This document shows, in pieces, positions 1 to 9,907 of a stretch of 64,000 nt of DNA. Origin of the DNA: Ceratodon purpureus (Eukaryota > Streptophyta > Bryopsida > Pseudoditrichales > Ditrichaceae); assembly GCA_014871385.1 (NCBI GenBank), contig CM026429.1, positions 8,923,075-8,987,074 on the forward strand, given 5' to 3'. The notes beneath the pieces were generated by a model that was not told where the DNA came from, searched no databases, and was given only the letters and a program-made list of their open reading frames with translations. The stretch's first letter is position 1. Each line of letters begins with the position of its first letter. The translations under genes and the position numbers were made by a program.

Positions 1-982
1 GATTTCTGTTGCACTGAAATAGAATAAAGATGATTCTCATTGGAAACACGAAAACATCAAATGTGAATTTCGCAACCTTTATGAACCTTAACTCTGTCCT
101 AGCTGGAGCCTGGGCATCAAACCATTCAGAAAATTTTCCTAAGTTACTGCAAGATTGATCTCTTTGCTTGATAGCAGTTCATCACTGCTCATGCACGGCA
201 ACATGTTGAATTCAATACGATATACAGCAATAATCGCAAATTGTTGCAATGATGAGGACCGCACTACATGAAGGCAGCCAGAGTCTCCTACAGATTCTTA
301 ACATATTTCGAAGGACAAATGCAAATAGTTCTGCCTGCACAAAAGAGGTGGGGCCAGAATTATATATATCCAGGAGGTATAATAAGAAGAATACAGCATC
401 ACCAGTTTCAACGTTGCACCAGTATATTGAAATATGAAAGAAGCTTTAAAATATGAAAATAAAATTCCACAAACATGTGTATATACAAAAAGAAACACCG
501 GTCATGGGCTTCAACAATACCCGCAGCTACTCAGTCCTAGTTCCTCACGAAGTGTCCCTCAAAGAACATGAAAAATTCCTAGAATCCTGAAATCTGAGTA
601 CTGAAGAGGACACTAACATGTGACATGTAAATTGTAATCTAGAATCCATGATGCCGCATAACTTCGCCTCAAACTGTACAAATATTGGTATCAAAGGAAG
701 AAACTAAATGACGTGTTTTTATGTGCAGTACAAGTCTGAGCAACCAGGAATTTTCGTAAAATAAATAGACTTATGCCACCATCTAGACTGCAAATCTTGA
801 CTATAAAGTTGTATTTTCCGCTGGCAGTGCTCCGCACCTACACATCGACATAAAGTAGATAAGTATTTTGTAACTAAAATTTTGATAGCTCGATAACATG
901 TAAATTTTAAATTTCCGGAGGGGACGATGGATTCTACCTTAAATCAGGAAGACGATCATTCGATCTCAATTGACACGAGGAA
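1..982. other. AT-rich flank, no gene seen
   Basis: No coding-like exon was found on either strand. It lies downstream (3') of the minus-strand Gly/Trp-rich protein gene, so part of it near 700-982 is probably that gene's 3' UTR. Confidence 0.5.
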
Positions 983-1454
983 TTACTTCCTACCCCCACC
1001 GCCCCCACCGCCCCCATCGTCTCCTCCAGCCCACGGTGGCCGATTGTTCCAGCCTCCGCCTTCGTTCCATCTCCCACCTTCGTCCCAGCCTCCATCGTTA
1101 TTCCACCCTCCTCGGTCCCACCCGTCGTCCCACCGGTGCCGAGGGTCGTCAAATCGCGGATCCCGAGCGACCCTTCTCGGATCCACGCCCACCTTCTGCG
1201 CGTCAAGAAAAACCCGAAACTCTGTGAAGATTCACTTACATGTACATCGACAACTCAAACGACCCTCTCCAACTCATGATTTAGAAAATTAGAGATCAGG
1301 CTCGAATCGGTTTCTCCATTACCTCCTGGGCGTGATCCTCTTCAACTAAAGCCCGAGCTTCAGATTGTGCCACAAGAACATGAAGTATCAGCACAAGCAG
1401 AACGAAGATTGGCAGTCTAGCGCTGCAACAGCGCCTGTTCACCTTGAACGCCAT
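983..1454 (-). CDS. small secreted glycine/tryptophan-rich protein, two exons
   Basis: Exon 1 is 1454-1323 (44 codons) and exon 2 is 1195-983 (70 codons plus TAA); the 127-bp intron begins GTAATG and ends in a T-rich tract plus GCGCAG, and both exons join in phase 0. The 114-residue product starts MAFKVNRRCC, then a hydrophobic core (residues 15-29, PIFVLLVLILHVLVA) typical of a signal peptide. The mature part is first charged (RRVARDPRFDDPRHR) and then a low-complexity block of Trp spaced by Gly, Asn, Asp and Glu (seven Trp, GGW/GWD/RW patterns), ending in an eight-Gly run and RK. It resembles plant secreted glycine-rich proteins in signal peptide and composition; a structural or binding role in the wall is inference only. 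Exon GC content is well above the surrounding DNA. It could also be a lineage-specific secreted peptide. The model rests on splice signals, phase and the signal peptide, not on homology. Confidence 0.6.
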
Positions 1455-1948
1455 GAATCCAAACTGAGATCAACAGACTGGTCACTGAATCAAACTCATG
1501 TGATGAGTTAGTGAAGAAGAAGAAGACCAATTATAAAAACCTGATCGACGTGCATGTTTCCTTGCTATTCTGGTTCTGCAAAGTTGCTGCAAGCACCTCC
1601 GTGGATCTGGAACCGCAAATTATCCTGCTGAGGTGCGGAAACTTGCCTTCTCCATTACAATACGTGTTGTGCTGTCTCAACTCTTCTCGTGAGGAAGTGC
1701 CACCTCCGAGTTGATTCCTGTTACAATCTTGCAGCAATCGTGGTGAGTATGTGTGGAGATTTTTGTGAGGAAACTGATCAGCGTGTTGAGGCAGCGGAAA
1801 CTTGCTGCGTGGATTTTCCTGAGATATCTAGGTGGTACTATGGTGATACTCGGGCGGGTATCTCGTGAAGTGGACAAGTTTCCGGTAATCCCAATCTCGG
1901 CCGCTCGGGTTCTGTGGAGACAGAAGGGTTCAGGCCTGTGAAGGGAAG
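1455..1948. other. upstream region of the Gly/Trp-rich gene
   Basis: No convincing exon. A TA-rich stretch (TTATAAAAAC at 1531-1540) lies about 80 bp upstream of the minus-strand ATG and could mark its core promoter, but on the minus strand it is not a canonical TATA box. Confidence 0.3.
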
Positions 1949-2297
1949 TAAGGTAGAGATGGGTATTCCCGTCAGTTTAAGCCATTCAGCATATTTGGGA
2001 TTGAGAAAACTATGGGTATAAAATTTATACAAATAGAAGTTAGGTCGAAAATCACAAATCTGATTTTTTAATATTTTTTTCGAAATTTATCAAATTTTCA
2101 TGAATATTTGAAGTGCAACATTGTAGACCACTATTTCCGTGAGTAGGTATATGCAATACAAAGATTCTTGCATAGAGAACATGATAGGTTGTTATACAAT
2201 TTGTTGAGTGTGGTAGTAAGGTGCTGTCTGCTCAGATATTGGTGCACTGATAGGCCCCAGAATTAGAACCCTCACGGGAATATCCATCTCTACCTTA
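1949..2297. mobile_element. MITE-like element with 24-bp terminal inverted repeats
   Basis: Positions 1949-1972 and 2274-2297 are inverted copies of each other (start TAAGGTAGAGATGG, end CCATCTCTACCTTA) with a single mismatch, enclosing about 300 bp without coding potential. TAA occurs at the left edge and TTAA at the right, so a short TA-rich target duplication is possible but not resolved. Small size and TIRs suggest a non-autonomous DNA transposon; superfamily unknown. Confidence 0.6.
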
Positions 2298-2539
2298 AGC
2301 TGGGCAAGTTTCCTGTAACGCCGTATTAGGAAGAATGGCTATTTGTGAGATGGCCTTCGAAGGGGCGTTTCACACACAACCCAAGGGCCGAACTTTGTTG
2401 AAGACCAACCTATACCAAGGGACCACATTTTGGAAATTGGAGTTGTAGAAAAATATTAAAATATTGAACTGGTGAATTTTAATTAAGAAGAATTTTGCCC
2501 CTTGGCAAGAGTTTGGATTGCTATTCTCAAGCAACCCAA

Positions 2540-3800
2540 ACTCTCCTCAAGGGGCTAAACTTTTGGCATCAAAACTCTAAAAAGGTGCTGCCATATAAGC
2601 ATTTTTAAGGACTTTAGCCCTTAACTCTTAGTGTGAAATTCAATAGGCCAATTTTTAGCTTAGCTTTAGACCAATGAAATTGTTGGAATTGCTCGACCCT
2701 TGGCCTTTGGCCTTTAGTCTGAAATGCCTCTAAGCTGAACAAGTTTCCTGTAACATTGTATTAGGGAGAATTGCCATTTGCAAGATATATTAAGGGCTAC
2801 TTTATACATAAAGGCTAGGCCAATTTTCCTTGAGGCCGATTGCATGACATTTAAGTCCATTTTGAGGTGGAGGCTAGTCTCAACTATTCATCATAATAAG
2901 ATTATAACTTAGCCAATTTTTCCATTCTAAAGGACTTAAGGCCAAGAAGTTAGGTCAATTCAATAAATCTAGAAATTTTAGCCCTTCTCTTTTTCTTTTT
3001 CTTTGCTCTATGTACAAGATGGTTGAATGAAAACATAAAAATGTAGTGGCTCTTGTGTTCTTCATGGCCGTGCGACATGTTATAGCAATAATTGCAATAT
3101 TGCAAAGTTCGATTAAGTTTAGGAATTATCGCAATCAAACAAGCATGTAGCCTCAATCAAGCATTTCCACATGCACATCACATTCATGGACCAAAAACAT
3201 AGCAAAAAAGACAATTCGGGCTTTATGTGGCTTCCAAATGGTACTTGAGCTGAAAATTCCAACTTAGTTTGGCAACAAGGTTGATGAATTGCAATAAATG
3301 GATATGAAGTGAGAAGGAAGGAAGATGTAGATCAAACATGCTAGAATAGTTGGTGTCCCAATGCCCAACAAACCCATGTACTTTTTACCGCGAAAGTTTT
3401 GCTTGTTGGTTACTTTTTGTTTTAACCTTGGTAGAGATTTGAAGGTAAATAAAATATGTGAAGGCTCTTTCCTTGAACCTAAGAGTTGAAGGTCTCAATT
3501 CCCCGTAGCTTTGCAAATGGACCTAATTAGGAAAGAGAATATTGTTCTTTATTATGAAAGGTTTTTTTATACAAATATAACATTGGCCCTAAAGACTAGA
3601 ATTGGCCTCATTTTTGATAAATCCAATTCTCAAATCTTGGGCCATTTCATAACTTGAATTTTTGGATTTAAAGATTTGTATTACCGAATTGACCCAGGCT
3701 CTAGGTGTAAAGGAGTTGGGGCCGATTTCATTCTTTCAACCAATCATAGGTGAGGATTTTTGCCTTCTTACACAACGAATTGGCCTGGCCTCTTGATGTA
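2540..3800. repeat. dispersed repeat A, copy 1 (unclassified)
   Basis: About 1.26 kb that matches 25357-26515 in the same orientation. Shared blocks include GAGGGGCT/AAGGGGCT near the left end, GCATTTTTAA, GGCCAATTTTCCTT, TGTACAAGATGG and TTGCAATATTGCAAAGT. Similarity by eye is moderate, so the copies are old. No TIR, LTR or protein was recognised. A sentence-like block at 2299-2350 is repeated at 2733-2790 (both contain CAAGTTTCCTGTAAC), so copy 1 has internal duplication or a wider left edge. Confidence 0.6.
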
Positions 3801-4378
3801 GAGCGGCCCTAATCTGAATACATTAATTAAGTACTGAATACACAGAATTCTGCAAACAAATCAGGATTTTAGTCTCTCAAATACATTGCTATTGTACAGG
3901 ATCCGGAAGAAAAGATACGTGAATTTTATTTAACTCCAAGTTAATTAGAGTATGGACAGTGAACTTCAAGTGAACACTACAAATTCGCTTTGTGAGCAAT
4001 TGCCATGAGATTTTCACTTATTTTTAGAACTAACTTCTAAGAAGGAGGTTGTGAAAAGTAAATTGTTTTTTTATAACTATAGAAAAATCTATGTAAAATA
4101 ATAGTTTTCCATTGGCCTATCTAAAGTGTGTCCACACCTTTTTTATACTCTAGCTATTATTGGGCCTCATTATGGTATAATAATGTTTTGGACCACTGTC
4201 ACTTAAAAAAGATATCTATGTGATATTGAATTGTGATTGCATTGTAAGTTGTAGGGTTAACTATTGAGATGATTCTATGTGTTAGCGTGACTTTGTTTAG
4301 CGTGTGGTGTATTATTCTTGTTGAAATAAGTTTTTTTGGTGTTGTGGGTAGCTTGAGTGGCATAATCTTTTGAGAAAG
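3801..4378. other. AT-rich DNA upstream of a transposase pseudogene
   Basis: No gene. It probably contains the 5' non-coding part of the Tc1/mariner-like element, but no terminal inverted repeat matching the 3' side could be identified. Confidence 0.4.
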
Positions 4379-5428
4379 ATGAAGACTAGAGCTTTGACAG
4401 ATGCTGAGAAAGGACAAGTGGTTAGAATGCACAGAGTTGGAAGCAAAAGTGTTGGAATGCACAGAGTTGGAAGCAAAGGTGTGGAGATAACAAAAGAATT
4501 AGGTTTGCCCTCTTCCAATGTTTATGGTGTTATAAAGAGTTTTAAAAAACGAGGAACTATGAAGTCATCAAAGCCATCGGGTAAGCCTTGAAAGTTGACA
4601 GGGCAGAATATGAGACAGTTACAACGCCTCCTTAGTAAAGATCGTCGTAGACCACTTACAGAAATTACAAATGACATCGCAAGTGTTGCAAAGGTTAGTA
4701 CTCGTACTGTAAGGAACGATTTGCAAATCCTTGGTTATAGAAGCCGTGTTGCAGCCAAAAAACTTTTTCTCAATAAAAAGCACATGGCAGACATGTTACC
4801 ATTTGCTAAAGAGTATAAAAACTGGACAAAGGAGGATTGGAAGAAGGTTATTTGGACTTATGAATCATCTTTTGAAATAGGAAGGAGTTATAGACAAATT
4901 AGAGTGTGGCGAAAGGCTTATGAAAGATATTCAAATAAATGTCTAGCACCAACTTTCAAGTCCGGGCGTACGTCGATGATGGTTTGGGTTGCTTTTAGTG
5001 GCTTTGATAAGGCTCCTTTAGTAATCATACCTCCAAATAAGCGAAGTGCAGGTGATTTTGTGGATCTTATTTACGATGGCACTTTAACTCCATTTTATTT
5101 TATCCATATTCATCACGAAGACATGTCAGCGCTCTGGTCCATCCCAGGAATTTGCCAAACAGGTGGAGAAAAGCTATTGATATAAAGAAGTTGAAGTGGC
5201 GTGCCAACTCTCCAAATCTAAATCCAATTGATAACCGTGGAAGATTATTAAAGATGAAGTTCAGAGTACATCCCGGCCACACAATCAAGAAGAATTGGTA
5301 GAATCCCTTCATAGAGTATGGGGAGAAATACCTTCAGACCTCTTACAAACCCTTATTGATACCATGCGGCCATGCCTACACCTATGAAGGAAGTAGTTAG
5401 TGCAAAAGGTGGTAGTACTAGATTTTGA
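4379..5428 (+). pseudogene. degenerate Tc1/mariner-family transposase
   Basis: The frame from ATG 4379 gives an N-terminal helix-turn-helix region (LTDAEKGQVVRMHRVGSK, then VEITKELGLPSSNVYGVIKS), a second DNA-binding half (RRRPLTEITNDIA, VSTRTVRNDLQ) and the start of a DDE domain (WKKVIWTYESSFEIG). Broken features: TGA at 4589-4591 in frame; the first catalytic Asp, expected in W-T-D-E-S, is Tyr (W-T-Y-E-S, codon TAT); the frame shifts around 5115-5140, after which WRKAIDIKKLKW and SPNLNPID are read in another frame; a further shift precedes the end AKGGSTRF and stop at 5426-5428. Residues near 16-35 contain a 30-bp tandem duplication (MHRVGSKSVG / MHRVGSKGVE). The original enzyme would excise and insert Tc1/mariner elements at TA sites; this copy cannot be active. 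The family call is firm from the motif order. Confidence 0.88.
4424..4483 (+). repeat. 30-bp tandem duplication inside the transposase pseudogene
   Basis: Two adjacent near-identical 30-bp copies, each starting GAATGCACAGAGTTGG, add ten residues to the N-terminal DNA-binding region. It keeps frame, so it may predate or postdate inactivation. Confidence 0.8.
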
Positions 5429-5820
5429 GTAATATATAGGAAAAAATAAATTGTATGTTGATTTTGGTTTTTTTTATGTAAGCAAAGTCTATTATTGAAA
5501 TAGAGTTTAAAAGCTTCCAAATGCAATTGTTTGCATTGAATTCCATGAATTTTCAAGCTCGCATGACCTCACCATACTCGGGGGGTGCACTCTTTGAAAA
5601 AAATAAGGATATAGGTGCGATCATGGAGTATTTAAATGGGGGCTATTATTTTCCTTTTCTCTAATTTTTGGCACCCTATGATTACATAATTTGAAACTTT
5701 GGGTCATTAAAGTAAGGGCATAGATTAATTGTAATTTTTGAATTCTATCTATATATCATATGCTATATTACTTTGAAAATTTATTTTTCAGATGGAAAGC
5801 AAGTGATTATGGTAGTGTTT
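5429..5820. other. AT-rich DNA, no gene seen
   Basis: Probable 3' part of the transposon followed by unassigned spacer. No reading frame or structured repeat was recognised. Confidence 0.4.
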
Positions 5821-5991
5821 AATAATGGCGCAGTGCCAAAAATGGAGCTCTAGTAATGTTCCTAAAATGGTGCCCTAATGTGACACCCTATAATGTCTGC
5901 AGTCAATACATGATACTATTGCATGGGGAAGCTATTATATACCTCTGACTGAAGATTACTAGAGCTCCATTTTTGGCACTGCGCCATTATT
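5821..5991. mobile_element. foldback element with perfect 37-bp inverted repeats
   Basis: Positions 5821-5857 and 5955-5991 are perfect reverse complements (outer end AATAATGGCGCAGTGCC, inner end CTCTAGTAAT) around a 97-bp centre. Such arms would form a strong hairpin in single-stranded DNA or RNA. Length and structure fit a MITE. No direct flanking duplication was found next to the arms. The absence of any mismatch implies recent insertion or correction between arms. Confidence 0.75.
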
Positions 5992-6416
5992 CGACGTTCT
6001 AGCATAAATTCTGAATAATCCATACACTATAATATTTCTATTTTTTTCTACTTTGGTAGAATATATATCACTCTATATTAGTTATAAGGGCATCCAATGC
6101 ATATTTTGATATGCTATTGTAGATCTAAACTAATTGTAATTTTTAGCTCGAAGATTTATTTGACACCCTACATTATTTCGCACGTACTTTTCTACTTCTA
6201 CCACCTAGTGCACCCCCGAGTCACCATATTAGCTGTCCAGTACATTTTTCTAAAACAATTCAGAAAACATCTAGACTACAACATCTGTACTAGACAAGCA
6301 CTAGGAATAAAAACATCTGTGTACTACAACACTATGCCACTATTTTGAAGCTGGGACACCCCTTCCGCCGTTGTCTTGTTTGTCAATGTTGTTTGGATGG
6401 CAGATTACGACATCAA

Positions 6417-6512
6417 TTTACAAGTTCTCAATTTAGTTCATTTACAAGTTCTCAATTTAGTTCATTTACAAGTTCTCAATTTAGTTCATTTACAAGTTCT
6501 CAATTTAGTTCA
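6417..6512. repeat. 24-bp minisatellite, four perfect copies
   Basis: Unit TTTACAAGTTCTCAATTTAG plus TTCA, repeated at 6417, 6441, 6465 and 6489 with no difference. Being a multiple of three it leaves frames open on both strands, which explains the repetitive short ORFs here. Confidence 0.95.
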
Positions 6513-6539
6513 TTCAAAGAAATCCCTAGTCATGCTAAT

Positions 6540-6735
6540 CACTTGTGTATTAGTTCAATCTTACATGTGTATTAGTTCAATCTCACACCAACATAGTTCA
6601 ATCTTAAATGTGTATTAGTTCAATCTCACACCAACATAGCAATAATACCACAATAATATCACAACAATATCACAACAATAGGGGTGTCAAAGTGCATTCG
6701 CAAGGTGACGTTATAGGGAGAGGGGAGAAAATTTA
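6540..6735. repeat. dispersed repeat B, copy 1, with local duplication
   Basis: TGTATTAGTTCAATCT recurs within 6546-6632. The stretch ending GGGTGTCAAAGTGCATT near 6690 matches 26517-26640 (TATTAGTTCAATCTCACAC ... GTGTCAAAGTGCATT) in the same orientation. Confidence 0.6.
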
Positions 6736-8011
6736 CCCTAATAAGAGGCATGTTAACCCCTAAAGTTGAAATGAACCCTACTAGGATCAATTTAACTTTG
6801 GTCATGCTCTCATTTACTAAATGTAAATTTTGCGAAGTTGAAATGTTTTGCAGATTGTGGAGATTTTTCAAACCTTTCCAACAAGACCATTCATGCTTCA
6901 AAATTCTTCATACATTAAGAGATATTCGTGTTCAAAGTTTGAAAACATTATTAAGGCATGCTGAAATCTGCCCAAAACTGCGGTATATACTCATTTGTCC
7001 TCAAAATCTCCCCAAAATTAATTAGATTACAAAAACTTCAAAAATTCACCAAAAATTGAGATTCTAATTTTTCAAGTTTTATTTATTTTTATATGTAAAT
7101 AAACTTTTAAGTTTTGTTTATTTGTACATGTAAATAAATTTTAAGGCATGATTTCCCCGCTCGGATTTTGAATCCAATATTTTTCCATTTGTCTTTTTAA
7201 TTATCAAAAGACCAGCCTTTGTACTTGAGTTTCAGCATACCTCCATGTGAAAATTGAGGCATTTCTTTAGGTTTTATAGGTCGTACGAAGGTAAAAAGTT
7301 CACCGACATATATCTAGCCCATCAAGGAACAAGAATTTGAAGAGCCTTAAGTCAAATTTACTTTTGAATTGATTTTTATTTGACTCACAAAGCACTGCAA
7401 ACCCATTTTGCAACAAAGAAAAAAAACTTTTTTTTAACTTTGAACATTATGATCTCACAAACCGTAAGGATTTGGAATCTAAGATTTGGAGTATATATAC
7501 ATGTACAAATAAAGTACTAGATTCTACCGGGGGAAAACACGGTAAAGTGGACCACAAAGTGACACATGTAATCACTCGGAAGTGATTATGAAGTGTGCTG
7601 TTTTTCAAAGCTCAAAGCTGATTTTGAGCATTTTTGGTGTAGTTTTTGAGCATTTTAGTCACTTTTAAGGTGTCGTAAGTTTTCTCACATGCATCTACAT
7701 TATAAGAACATCTTTAATTGAAGCTTAATTTGACCACTAGTTCTAAATCATGAAAATGAACTTTTCAAAAGTCTTAATTTCTTCATTTCATGCCCTCTAT
7801 TATCTTTAGAGGATGTTTTTTCCAATTTGAAAAAGAATGTTCAGTGAAAAAAAACCCACAAAATTTGTACCGCTGAACTGACCCTTTTAAAAAAAAATCC
7901 TTGCGGTGCTTTTGGAACCCTAAACCAAGTAACAAGTATACTTATTTATTTCACATTTTAAAAAAGTATTCATAAAATATTTTTAGCTTATTTTTCAGCA
8001 TTCCATACACA
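6736..8011. other. AT-rich spacer with a TTAACCCCTAAAG motif
   Basis: No gene recognised. At about 6751 the sequence TTAACCCCTAAAG is identical to the left end of the TTAA-flanked elements at 9039 and 27836, but the following bases differ and no matching right end was found. At 7069-7145 an approximately 40-bp block is duplicated in tandem (AAGTTTT..TTTATTT..GTAAATAAA). Confidence 0.4.
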
Positions 8012-8378
8012 AGATCTTGTTTGGCCTTAAAAAAATACACACAAGATATTAAAAAGTAGTCATGTGTAAAAGAACTAGCATATCTGAAAAACTATCGAGG
8101 TTCTAAAAGTTGTGGACTAAAAATTCCTTTTCACAAATATGTTCTTCAAAGTAGATGGGTACTGGTAGCTTTGCGGAGTCCTTTTATTTGGATTTCCTAC
8201 AAAATTTTCACAAGAAAAATCGTATGGGTACACACCATCAAGTGCATTGCAAATTTGCAACATATGATTCCCTATCTGCTGATAATCAATCTCCACATGA
8301 ATTTCACTGGTTTCCTGAAACCTTGACCTGGTAGTTTCATGATGACTTTTCTTCTATCCCATGTCAAATCTTGCGGAA
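8012..8378. repeat. dispersed repeat D, copy 1
   Basis: About 370 bp matching 29270-29636 in the same orientation (shared GATCTTGTTTGGC, TCTGAAAAACTATC, TATGTTCTTCAAAGTAGATG, CCCTATCTGCTGATAATCAA). Unclassified; no TIR found. Confidence 0.65.
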
Positions 8379-9038
8379 TGAATGCAGACCTCAAAACTTG
8401 TGCCCGCCAACCTCACATCTGTTAACTTACTGGTCCAAACATGATTCTTGTAAGTTGAATGCACAGCCTCGGCCTTACCATTGAATCTTCCTCAATTGCA
8501 CCCAAAGTCTAGGAAAAGTTAAACATTCTCTGAACTCAGCCAGGATGAGTCCGACCGTTTCGCAATTCAGTTATACATTCCCATACTCCTTCCTTCACTC
8601 AGTGAAATGGGTTCCAAATGTCCAGCTCTAAGTGCACATGGCCTCAGAGGGATTCCTTGCCAACTTGCAAGCGCTCATCATTACTACCAGCTCCTGCGCC
8701 TGCTCTTCACTGTGCAAGTGATGTGGATCATGGGGCTTTGCGGAGTGGACTCCAGGGCGGAAGTGGGCGGGAGAGTGGGGCCTAACTTATGAAATGGATT
8801 GAGCCCGCTGTGCACATGCTCGCAAGAGAGGTTTGGATGCTGGTGCCAGTCATGTCCGAGCTCTTCCCCGACAACGACTGCAGTTGCCAACCATCATCAC
8901 ATGTCATGTGTTTATGAAAGCCTAGCTACCTGCTACTTGGGCAATATTGTAGGCTTCTTTTAGGAATTTCAATTTGATATTCTCAATTGATGAAATTTTG
9001 CGTAACACTAGAATATTATCGGATTCCCCAAATATTTA
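8379..9038. other. spacer, locally GC-richer, no recognised gene
   Basis: Around 8600-8890 base composition rises and short frames exist on both strands, but none has a recognisable domain or clear splice structure. Confidence 0.35.
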
Positions 9039-9042
9039 TTAA

Positions 9043-9903
9043 CCCCTAAATTTCTGAGGGTATTTTTCATCAAAACTGCCTCAAAACAGCCCCTCTTCAA
9101 AGCAAGGTGGATTTTGCAAACTTGGGGTCTTTTTTAGTACATCTAACCGTAAAATCTTGTAGCCAACTTCTATGTCTACATGTCCACCAAATCTCACACA
9201 CTCATCCTTCACCAATTGCAAGATCATAACGTTCAAAGTAGAAAAACAAAATTTTTTTCCTTGCAAAAAAAGGGGACAGCGGAGTTTTAAAGGCCCAAAA
9301 AACCATTTTTTTGCATTATGGATTTTGGGGGTTTTGATGCACGTCAAAGAAGACTGAGTTAGCTAATTGTATTTAGAAAATTATATTCAAAACATTTGTG
9401 GAAGGTTGCCAAAAAAATCATTTTCCGCTAGGGGGTATACTGACATTCACAAACAAAGGCCATTTTTGGACAATAAAAATAGCATATGAATAAATTTTGG
9501 ATTAAAAATCCGAACGGTGGGAACATGCTCTACTGCCTTCTCTATACATAGAAATTTTTATTTTTGAAAAATATTAAAATCTCAATGTTTGGTGGAATTT
9601 CAAATTTTTGTCGATGGGCGGATTTTCGCAGATTTTCGCAATTTTGGGCAGTTTTGGGCAGAATTTGCTGCATTCACAGTGGCTTAGAAAATTTCAGCAG
9701 CTGCCCAACGAGCAGCATTTGACACTTAAACCTTCATAACTTTTGATCCCGATGTCGGAATTGAAAAATAAAAATATACACACGGAGCTCTCGGGACGGC
9801 ACACCTCCATTTTAAATTTCAAAACATATCCATCCTAATTGAAGTCAGAGGTACATGCCCAAACTCCATTTGCACTCCCAGGGGGTGCATTGTCGTTTAG
9901 GGG
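9043..9903. mobile_element. TTAA-flanked non-autonomous element, copy 1
   Basis: The element begins CCCCTAAA and ends TTTAGGGG, an 8-bp inverted repeat, and is flanked by TTAA on both sides (9039-9042 and 9904-9907). A second copy with about the same length and clear similarity throughout lies at 27840-28690. TTAA duplication plus ends beginning CCC is the signature of piggyBac-type transposons; assignment to that superfamily is inference from the ends only, because no transposase is encoded. Both copies share a fortuitous minus-strand frame (residues such as VRFGGHVDIEV), with no known domain. Confidence 0.7.
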
Positions 9904-9907
9904 TTAA

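Noticed and set aside
927..1292. Plus-strand proline-rich 121-codon frame
   Set aside because: The proline run is the reverse complement of the Gly-rich exon; the minus strand has a signal-peptide exon, intron borders and an in-phase join.
2540..3800. Repeat A as an LTR of a retrotransposon
   Set aside because: No TG...CA termini, primer-binding site, polypurine tract or retroelement protein was seen, and the two copies are too diverged and 22 kb apart with genes between.
9081..9347. Minus-strand frame shared by both TTAA elements as a transposase remnant
   Set aside because: It is short with no DDE or DNA-binding motif, so similarity follows from the shared element sequence.
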